A stretch of 7,771 nucleotides of DNA from Pseudomonadota bacterium (GTDB taxonomy: Bacteria > Pseudomonadota > Alphaproteobacteria > Rhizobiales > Beijerinckiaceae). A program made the translations under genes and the position numbers. Location: contig JAEXUU010000700.1 in assembly GCA_023452965.1 (NCBI GenBank), positions 1 to 7,771 on the forward strand, read 5' to 3'. This document shows, in pieces, positions 1-4,563 of the stretch; position 1 is the first letter of the stretch, and the number at the start of each line of letters is the position of its first letter. The notes beneath the pieces are model-generated. The model did no database searches. It worked only from the letters and a program-made list of their open reading frames with translations, and was not told the DNA's origin.

Positions 1-545
1 TCGCCGCCATTGGCGTCGGGGTGGAAGCGCTTCACCAGCTCCTTGTAGCGCGCCTTGATCGCCGCCCGGTCGGCAGTGTCGTCGAGGCCGAGCGTTTCCA
101 GCGCCTTGTGCGCGACGATGCCGACGCGCGGCTCCTGCTTGGCTGTCTGCTGGCCGGCGCGCGCGCCGAAGATGTTGAACCCGTCCTCGACCTCAGGCCC
201 GGCCGCGCCGCTGGCGACCCGGCCGCGCTGCGCCATCCGCGCCGCCCTGGAATTGACGCCGAGCTTCCAGGTCGGCCGGTGGCCGATCTCTTCCTGCTTG
301 GCATAGGCGGCGAGCGCCTCGTCGTTCATCCCGGCGAAGTAATTGTAGGTCGCGTTGTAGGCCTTCACATGGTCGAGGCAGAACAGGAAGAACTTGCCTT
401 CCTTGCCGCGCCCCATCGGCGCCCGGAATTCGCCGGCCTTGGTGCCGCCGGCATGGTCGCAGCGGCGCGCAGGTGCCTCGACGACCTCCTCCGCTTCGGA
501 GGGGCCGATCCTGATGCGATCGAAAAGGCGCGAGTTGAAGTTCAT
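1..545 (-). CDS. J-domain (DnaJ-like) co-chaperone, C-terminus cut by window edge
   Basis: I translated 181 codons by hand from an ATG at 545-543; the reading frame stays open to the left edge, so the stop lies outside. The N-terminal part (about residues 1-100) is the conserved alphaproteobacterial extension: Cys29 and His31, then an EFRAPMGRG stretch (39-47), FCLDHVKAYN (55-64) and YNYFAG. A linker of about 40 residues follows. The J-domain begins near residue 145 with ALETLGLDDTA, AAIKARYKELVKRF and the invariant HPD tripeptide at 175-177, which in this family stimulates Hsp70 (DnaK) ATPase activity. No Gly/Phe region or CxxCxGxG zinc domain is visible, so this is not DnaJ itself. The divergent neighbour is bolA, an arrangement I know from Hyphomicrobiales, where cobS often lies on the other side of the J-domain gene (inferred, not seen). 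Compared with family members as I remember them, a second Cys expected near residue 34 is Gly here. There is no strong Shine-Dalgarno before the ATG. Confidence 0.9.
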   Translation of the reverse strand, partial: MNFNSRLFDRIRIGPSEAEEVVEAPARRCDHAGGTKAGEFRAPMGRGKEGKFFLFCLDHVKAYNATYNYFAGMNDEALAAYAKQEEIGHRPTWKLGVNSRAARMAQRGRVASGAAGPEVEDGFNIFGARAGQQTAKQEPRVGIVAHKALETLGLDDTADRAAIKARYKELVKRFHPDANGG

Positions 546-554
546 GCTGGACGG

Positions 555-583
555 GTTATGGGACCGGAACGTGAAAGCGACAA
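555..583 (-). promoter_or_regulatory. Candidate promoter of the J-domain gene
   Basis: On the minus strand a -35-like TTGTCG (583-578) is followed by a 17-base spacer and a -10-like CATAAC (560-555). The -10 ends only nine bases before the ATG at 545, so a start site at the usual distance would give a leader of about 2-4 bases, that is, a nearly leaderless mRNA. This agrees with the lack of a Shine-Dalgarno. The same CTTGTCG plus 17-base spacer appears before the thiolase gene. The prediction rests on hexamers only. Confidence 0.4.
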
Positions 584-615
584 GTGTGCCGCGGCAGTGA
601 GTCGTGCCGCGCGAC

Positions 616-620
616 AAGGG
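616..620 (+). promoter_or_regulatory. Ribosome binding site that fixes the bolA start
   Basis: AAGGG lies seven bases before the ATG at 628. Competing in-frame starts are GTG at 604, ATG at 622 (only one base after AAGGG) and ATG at 637. The spacing favours 628. Confidence 0.65.
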
Positions 621-627
621 CATGATC

Positions 628-900
628 ATGACCGCAATGGCTGAACGGATTACGACCAAGCTCGAACAGGCGCTGGCCCCCGCCCGCCTCGCCGTCATCG
701 ACGAATCGCACCAGCATCACGGCCATTCCGGCTGGCGCGAGGGCGGCGAAACCCATTTCAGGGTGGATATCGTGTCGCAGGCCTTCGCCGGCAAGAGCCG
801 GCTCGAGCGCCACCGCCTCGTCAACGCCGCCCTCGCCGAGGAACTCGCCGGCGGCGTGCATGCGCTCGCCATCGTCGCCCGCGCGCCAGAAGAGGGCTGA
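628..900 (+). CDS. bolA: BolA family protein
   Basis: This is a 90-residue protein, the usual length for BolA. The BolA fold signature spans almost the whole chain: ERITTKLEQAL (helix 1), then HQHHGHSG (28-35), THFRVDIVSQAFAGKS (42-57), RHRLVNAAL (61-69) and the C-terminal GVHALAI (76-82). His78 is the invariant BolA histidine, which in characterised BolA-glutaredoxin heterodimers ligates the shared [2Fe-2S] cluster; the His-rich loop at 28-33 is the [H/C] loop region. BolA proteins act in the cytosol with monothiol glutaredoxins in iron sensing and iron-sulfur trafficking, and some bind DNA. The gene diverges from the J-domain gene and converges with the MFS gene, which ends nine bases after the bolA stop. 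I chose the ATG at 628 because of the AAGGG seven bases upstream. No clear bolA promoter hexamers are visible in the 82-bp divergent gap. The family call is very secure; the cellular role here is inferred. Confidence 0.96.
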   Translation: MTAMAERITTKLEQALAPARLAVIDESHQHHGHSGWREGGETHFRVDIVSQAFAGKSRLERHRLVNAALAEELAGGVHALAIVARAPEEG

Positions 901-913
901 GCTGCGGCTCAGC
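896..913. terminator. Shared hairpin over the bolA and MFS stop codons
   Basis: GCTGAGC-TGCG-GCTCAGC is a perfect 7-bp stem with a 4-base loop. It contains the bolA stop (TGA, 898-900) in one arm and the MFS stop (TCA on the plus strand, 909-911) in the other. Such a symmetric hairpin between convergent genes could end transcription from both sides. There is no T-run on either side, so it is not a textbook intrinsic terminator; it may instead protect the 3' end or act with Rho. Confidence 0.5.
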
Positions 914-2102
914 GCGTCTTCCGCTCCGGCGTCATGAGATAGATCGCGGTCGAAGCGAGCAGCAACGCCGCAAAGACCCAGTGCAGATTGGCGAAGGCGG
1001 TCGCCGCGCCGTGGCCGGCGCCGCGCTGGACCGCGATCAGCCAGCCCGAGCCGAACTGCACCGCAGCCGCCCCCGCGATGAAGAGGAAATTGACGAAGGT
1101 CATGCCGCGCCCGACCAGATGCTCGGGGAAGAAGATCCGCGCATGCGCCATCAGGATCGCATAGGTGAAGCCGGTGCCGCCGACGATGGCGAAGAGCGTG
1201 ACGGCGCCCGGCATCGAGCGCTCGCCGAGCAAGGCGAGCAAGGCGAAGCCGACCCCTGTCGCGGCGGTGCCCCAGGCGACCAGCGGCTTGCTCCGGCCGC
1301 TGCGCTTCTGCAACGCCCCGTAGACGAAGGCGCCGGCGGTCATGGTGATCGCCATGGCGAGCGCCGCATGGCCGGCAGCGACCGCATCGAGACCATGGAC
1401 CTGGGTCATGAAGGGGGCGATCCAAAGGCCGCGCCCCGTCGCCAGAATGGCGTAGCCGCAGAGCGTGATCGGCGCCAGCAGCCAGAGCGGACGGATGCTG
1501 GCGATGCTCTTCAACCCCTGCAGCAGCCCCTCCTGGCGCCCCGATGAGTCCGTGGCGACCGGCGGATCGCGCACCAGCAGGGTCGCCAGCACGGTCGCCA
1601 GCAGGAACATCGTCGCGAAGCCCAGCATGGTCGCGCGCCAGCCATAGCTCTGCGCCGCCAGCGCAAGCGGGGCCGCACCGGCGAGATTGCCGAGCGAGCC
1701 GAGGCCGATGAAGACCGAGGACAGCACGCCGAAGCGCGCCGTGTCCTGCGTCCGGGCGAAGAGATAGAGCGCCGACATGAAGATCGGCGAGCAGCCGATA
1801 CCCACCAGCCCCATGGCGAAGACCGCGACCCAGGCGCTCTGCGCCGTGGCGAACAGGAAGGCGCCGACGGTGCCGATCGCCATCGTCGTGGCGACCGTCC
1901 GGCGCGGGCCAAGCCGGTCGAGCGCCCAGCCGACCGGGAACTGCGCGGCGGCGAAGGTGATGAACCAGGCGGCGCCAAGCGTGCCGAACTCGGCCGGGCC
2001 GATCTTGAGATCGGCCATCACCGGTCCGGCGATGACGCTCAGGAACGAGCGGTAGAAGATCGAGAGGATATAGGCCGGCAGCAGCGCGAAGAAGATGGTC
2101 AC
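909..2102 (-). CDS. Major facilitator superfamily (MFS) transporter
   Basis: This is a 397-residue inner-membrane protein, normal for a 12-helix MFS carrier. The first segment (residues 1-25, FFALLPAYILSIFYRSFLSVIAG) is hydrophobic. Motif A between helices 2 and 3 is clear at about 58-69 (GWALDRLGPRRT, the GxxxDRxGRRxT pattern). A hydrophilic central loop near residues 195-215 (VRDPPVATDSSGRQEG) separates the two six-helix halves, and the chain ends in a short basic tail (TPERKTR). I chose the GTG at 2102-2100 because GGGAG lies six bases upstream and the protein then begins directly at helix 1; the longer open frame up to 2297 would add 65 Arg/Ser-rich residues overlapping the thiolase gene and is implausible. 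The gene lies 58 bp downstream of the thiolase on the same strand and is probably co-transcribed with it. The substrate cannot be read from the sequence; uptake or export of an organic acid or related compound is a guess from context. Confidence 0.9.
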   Translation of the reverse strand: MTIFFALLPAYILSIFYRSFLSVIAGPVMADLKIGPAEFGTLGAAWFITFAAAQFPVGWALDRLGPRRTVATTMAIGTVGAFLFATAQSAWVAVFAMGLVGIGCSPIFMSALYLFARTQDTARFGVLSSVFIGLGSLGNLAGAAPLALAAQSYGWRATMLGFATMFLLATVLATLLVRDPPVATDSSGRQEGLLQGLKSIASIRPLWLLAPITLCGYAILATGRGLWIAPFMTQVHGLDAVAAGHAALAMAITMTAGAFVYGALQKRSGRSKPLVAWGTAATGVGFALLALLGERSMPGAVTLFAIVGGTGFTYAILMAHARIFFPEHLVGRGMTFVNFLFIAGAAAVQFGSGWLIAVQRGAGHGAATAFANLHWVFAALLLASTAIYLMTPERKTR

Positions 2103-2155
2103 CGGGAACTCCCATGCCGGGCCGAGGCGGCCTCGGCCGGCCGCGGAGCTCCCGG
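2102..2155 (-). promoter_or_regulatory. Nested hairpin masking the MFS ribosome binding site
   Basis: In the thiolase-MFS gap, read as mRNA (minus strand), an outer arm CCGGGAGCTCC (2155-2145) can pair with GGAGTTCCCGG (2112-2102): 11 pairs with one G-U wobble. The 3' arm covers the GGGAG Shine-Dalgarno and the first base of the GTG start. Inside it is a perfect 8-bp stem, GGCCGAGG with CCTCGGCC (2138-2131 with 2127-2120), with a 3-base loop. Possible roles are translational coupling, in which ribosomes finishing the thiolase open the fold, or partial termination. No T-run follows. The pairing is seen directly; the regulatory role is inferred. Confidence 0.5.
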
Positions 2156-2160
2156 ATCGA

Positions 2161-3330
2161 TCACTTGATGCGCTCGAGCACGGAGACGTAGTTCGCCACC
2201 GCCGCCCCGCCCATGTTGAAGATGCCGCCGAGGCGGGCATCCTTGACCTGCATGCCTTCCGGCGCCTCGCCGGTGAGCTGCATCGCCGAGAGCACATGCA
2301 TCGAGACGCCGGTCGCGCCGATCGGATGGCCCTTGGCCTTCAGGCCGCCGGAGACGTTGACCGGCAGCTTGCCGTCCTTCTGGGTCCAGCCTTCCTTGAT
2401 CGCCCGGGCGCCGTCGCCCTCCTTGGTCAGGCCCATCGCCTCGTATTCGATGAGCTCGGCGATGGTGAAGCAGTCATGGGTCTCGACGAAGGAAAGATCG
2501 TCGAGCGCGATCCCGGCATTGGCGAGCGCCTTCTGCCAGGCGAGCGCGCCACCCTCGAACTTCAGGATGTCGCGGCGGGCCAGCGGCAGGAAATCCTGGA
2601 CATGGGCCATGCCCCGGAAGCCGACGGCGCGGCGCATGGTCTTGGCGGTCTCCTCGTCGGCCAGCACCAGCGCGGCGGCGCCGTCCGAGACCAGCGAGCA
2701 GTCGGTGCGCTTCAGCGGGCCGGCGACGAAGGGGTTCTTCTCGCTTTCCTCGCGGCAGAAGGCGAAGCCGAGATCCTTGCGCATCTGGGCGTAGGGGTTG
2801 TCGACGCCGTTCTTGTGGTTCTTCGCCGCGATCATCGCGAGCGCGTCGGACGGGGCGCCATGGCGCTGGAAATCGGCTCCGGCGAGCTTGCCGACGACGC
2901 CGGCGAAACCGCCCTGCGTGTCGCCTTCCTGGGCGAGATAGGACGCCTTGAGCAGGTTCTTGCCGATTTCCGGCCCGGGCGTCGTCGTCATCTGCTCGAC
3001 GCCGACGACGAGCACGACCTTGGCGGCGCCGGCCTTGATGGCGCGCACGCCCTGATGCACCGCGGCCGAGCCGGTGGCGCAGGCGTTCTCGACCCGCGTC
3101 GCCGGCTTGAAGCGCAGCGCCGGGTCGGCCTGGAGCACGAGGGAGGCGGTGAAGTCCTGGGCCGAGAAGCCAGCATTGAAATGGCCGAGCACGATCTCGT
3201 CGACCTGGTCTGCGGTGATGCCGGCATCGACCAGCGCATCCGTCGCGACCCTGACGATCAGGCTCTCGATGGTCTCGGCATCCTGCTTGCCGAACGGAGT
3301 ATGGGCCCAACCGACGATTGCAGCGCTCAT
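2161..3330 (-). CDS. SCP2-type thiolase / acetyl-CoA acetyltransferase family protein
   Basis: This is a 389-residue cytosolic protein, full length for a thiolase. Thiolases cleave 3-ketoacyl-CoA with CoA, or condense two acyl-CoAs, through an acyl-cysteine intermediate. The nucleophile motif ENACATGSAA puts the catalytic Cys at 84. GGLKAKGHPIGATG carries His335 (328-341). HDCFTIAELIEYEAMG (285-300) is the HDCF motif of the SCP-x/SCP2 thiolase branch, with Cys287 as the likely second catalytic Cys. The classical C-terminal CxGGG motif is replaced by FNMGGAAVANYV, as usual in this branch. Having Cys84 argues for a true thiolase rather than a Cys-less Ltp2-type retro-aldolase. The ATG at 3330 has GGGAG (3343-3339) eight bases upstream. 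No DUF35/OB-fold partner gene, dehydrogenase, hydratase or CoA ligase is in the window, so the pathway is unknown. The MFS gene follows, and a promoter with an overlapping palindrome precedes it. Confidence 0.92.
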   Translation of the reverse strand: MSAAIVGWAHTPFGKQDAETIESLIVRVATDALVDAGITADQVDEIVLGHFNAGFSAQDFTASLVLQADPALRFKPATRVENACATGSAAVHQGVRAIKAGAAKVVLVVGVEQMTTTPGPEIGKNLLKASYLAQEGDTQGGFAGVVGKLAGADFQRHGAPSDALAMIAAKNHKNGVDNPYAQMRKDLGFAFCREESEKNPFVAGPLKRTDCSLVSDGAAALVLADEETAKTMRRAVGFRGMAHVQDFLPLARRDILKFEGGALAWQKALANAGIALDDLSFVETHDCFTIAELIEYEAMGLTKEGDGARAIKEGWTQKDGKLPVNVSGGLKAKGHPIGATGVSMHVLSAMQLTGEAPEGMQVKDARLGGIFNMGGAAVANYVSVLERIK

Positions 3331-3352
3331 GGCGTCATCTCCCGAATGATGT

Positions 3353-3371
3353 GCAGATACACATTATCTGC
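3353..3371. promoter_or_regulatory. 19-bp palindrome, candidate operator for the thiolase gene
   Basis: GCAGATA-CACAT-TATCTGC is a perfect inverted repeat with 7-bp arms and a 5-bp centre, starting 23 bp upstream of the thiolase ATG. It overlaps the predicted -10 box (3370-3365) and the expected start site near 3358, which is where a repressor would act. A second, overlapping inverted repeat, ATGTG-N6-CACAT (3349-3364), shares its centre region. The site is AT-richer than its surroundings. The form suits a dimeric regulator of TetR, GntR or MarR type, but no regulator gene is in the window. An RNA hairpin at the 5' end of the transcript is less likely, because the predicted transcript would begin inside the site. 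Confidence 0.55.
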
Positions 3372-3393
3372 CTTTGCCCTCGTCCCGCGACAA
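3365..3393 (-). promoter_or_regulatory. Candidate promoter of the thiolase(-MFS) unit
   Basis: On the minus strand TTGTCG (3393-3388) is followed by a 17-base spacer and CAGATA (3370-3365). The overlapping GATAAT (3368-3363) is an alternative -10 at a longer spacing of 19. A start near 3358 would leave about 28 bases of leader, which includes the GGGAG ribosome binding site. This suggests that the thiolase is transcribed separately from the upstream DMT gene, at least in part. Confidence 0.45.
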
Positions 3394-3467
3394 GCGGCAC
3401 CGGTGCATTTCTGTCGTGCGTGGAAAGGCCAACGCCCCGCCCCTGTCAAGCGCGCCACGCAGCCTCC

Positions 3468-4373
3468 CTATCCGACCGAGAGCGCCAGCAGCACGCCGAC
3501 ACCGACGACGATCATCGTCATGCCCAGCATCTCGCGCCGCGAAGTGCCTTCGGAGAAGATCCGGCGCGAGGCGATCTGGGCGAGCGGCACCTCGACTAGG
3601 CCGAGCGTGCGGACATTGGCGGCGCTGGTCAGCGAGAAGCCGATGAACCAGAACTGCGAGGCGGCGGCGCCGAGGAAACCGGCGGCGAGCGAGGGCTTCC
3701 AGTTCTCGATCGAGCGCCGCAGCGCCGTGCGGTCTGCGGCGGCCATGTAGGCGGCGAGGATCAGCGAGGAGAACACCAGCCCCCAGGTCAGGGTGGTGGT
3801 GGCGCGCAGCACGAAATTTCCGTCCGGCAAGGCGAGAATGCCGCCGCGGAAGCCGATCGCCGACAGTGCGAAGGAGGCACCCGCCGCGATCCCGAGCACC
3901 GCCGGGCGCAGGCCCGCGGCGCTGAGCTTCTCGCCCGGCTTCCACGACATCACCACGACCCCGGCGGTGGCGAGGACGATGGCCGCGAACTTCGGAAGGC
4001 TCAGCGCATCGCCGAGCAGCAGCGCCCCGAACAGCGCGACCTGCACCGGCTCGGTCTTGGTGTAGGCGGTCGTCACCGAGAAGGAGCGCTCGCGCATCGC
4101 TGCCAGCATCAGCCCGGTCGCCAGGATTTGGGTCACCGAGCCCCAGAGCGTGAAGCCAAGATAGCGCAGGTCCGGCGGCGGCGGCAGCCTGCCGCTCGCC
4201 AGGCAGACCAGGACGAGGAAGAGCAATGCGAAAGGCAGGCCGAACAGAAAGCGGACCTGCGTCGCGCCGACGACCCCGATCGCGTCGGTCAGCGAGCGCT
4301 GTGTCAGGTTGCGCGCGGTCTGCAGCAGGGAGGCGGCAAGCGTCGCCGGTATCCACAAAAGGGCGAAGCTCAC
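3468..4373 (-). CDS. DMT superfamily (EamA-type) transporter
   Basis: This is a 301-residue integral membrane protein of the 10-helix drug/metabolite transporter type built from two EamA repeats. Repeat one runs from about residue 3 (FALLWIPATLAASLLQTARN) to about 143. Its conserved end is TTAYTKTEPVQVALFGALLLGDALS (101-125), followed by the helix FAAIVLATAGVVVMSW. After a short polar linker (KPGEKLSAAGLRP), repeat two covers about 158-299. It closes with VEVPLAQIASRRIFSEGTSRREMLGMTMIVVGVGVLL, where the family's typical Pro and Glu positions are kept. I chose the GTG at 4373 because GGGAA lies seven bases upstream and the protein then starts at helix 1; a TTG at 4391 would add only six residues. 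EamA proteins usually export amino acids or other small metabolites; the substrate is unknown. The 137-bp gap to the thiolase carries its own promoter, so co-transcription is uncertain. Confidence 0.88.
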   Translation of the reverse strand: MSFALLWIPATLAASLLQTARNLTQRSLTDAIGVVGATQVRFLFGLPFALLFLVLVCLASGRLPPPPDLRYLGFTLWGSVTQILATGLMLAAMRERSFSVTTAYTKTEPVQVALFGALLLGDALSLPKFAAIVLATAGVVVMSWKPGEKLSAAGLRPAVLGIAAGASFALSAIGFRGGILALPDGNFVLRATTTLTWGLVFSSLILAAYMAAADRTALRRSIENWKPSLAAGFLGAAASQFWFIGFSLTSAANVRTLGLVEVPLAQIASRRIFSEGTSRREMLGMTMIVVGVGVLLALSVG

Positions 4374-4563
4374 GCGAAATTCCCGAACCAAATGCGATCC
4401 GCCCGCTTTTGGACCGCTTGACGGTGCTAGGCAAATCGCTCGGCGAAGGGTAGGTATGCAGGATCAGCGAGGCTCATAAAATCGCCCGCCGTCTCGAAAT
4501 TGCCTCAAGCGTCGCGTTGAAGCCCCTCAACTCCGCGTCAAGACAGGTTCAAGACCTCAGCCG
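4374..4563. other. Divergent intergenic region between the DMT transporter and the carboxypeptidase
   Basis: These 190 bases must hold the start signals for both flanking genes. Toward the carboxypeptidase I see an AT-rich CATAAAAT (4475-4482) with no fitting -35 box, a weak TTGAAG-N17-AAGACA (4517-4545), and the phased TCAA repeats listed separately. Toward the DMT gene there are several TTGA-type hexamers but no convincing -10. There is no ORF with a credible ribosome binding site, no tRNA and no strong hairpin. Confidence 0.6.
4505..4552 (+). repeat. TCAA repeats spaced by multiples of 11 bp before the carboxypeptidase
   Basis: TCAA occurs at 4505, 4527, 4538 and 4549, with intervals of 22, 11 and 11 bases. 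The missing 11-bp step falls at 4516, where GTTGAAG carries the reverse complement TTGA at 4517. The last two copies extend to a perfect TCAAGAC direct repeat (4538-4544 and 4549-4555). Direct repeats every 11 bp are typical of OmpR/PhoB-family response-regulator sites; CtrA in alphaproteobacteria uses TTAA-N7-TTAA, the same geometry. The array ends about 11 bases before the ATG, so it would probably block or overlap initiation. The spacing is seen; the regulator is inferred. Confidence 0.45.

Noticed and set aside
21..644. 207-codon plus-strand frame over the J-domain gene
   Set aside because: Antisense shadow of the HPD-containing J-domain gene. It runs into the bolA start region and has no family signature.
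556..2115. 519-codon minus-strand open frame overlapping the MFS gene in another frame
   Set aside because: Arg/Ala/Gly-rich shadow that crosses bolA and the shared hairpin. The MFS frame has the membrane helices and motif A.
3444..3449. Perfect TTGACA on the minus strand upstream of the thiolase
   Set aside because: At 17 bases spacing the -10 would be TTTCCA, which is poor. The TTGTCG-N17-CAGATA promoter closer to the gene is a better candidate.
3417..3461. TGCGTGG / CCACGCA inverted repeat downstream of the DMT stop, considered as a terminator
   Set aside because: The 31-base loop and lack of a T-run make it weak; it is likely chance in GC-rich sequence.
2095..3750. 551-codon plus-strand open frame antisense to the thiolase
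   Set aside because: High-GC shadow of the thiolase and the DMT 3' end. Its translation is Arg/Gly/Asp-rich without a recognisable fold, while the minus-strand frame carries all thiolase motifs.
4388..4412. CCAAA / TTTGG inverted repeat in the DMT leader, considered as a regulatory hairpin
   Set aside because: Only five pairs with a 15-base loop, and it does not cover the ribosome binding site.
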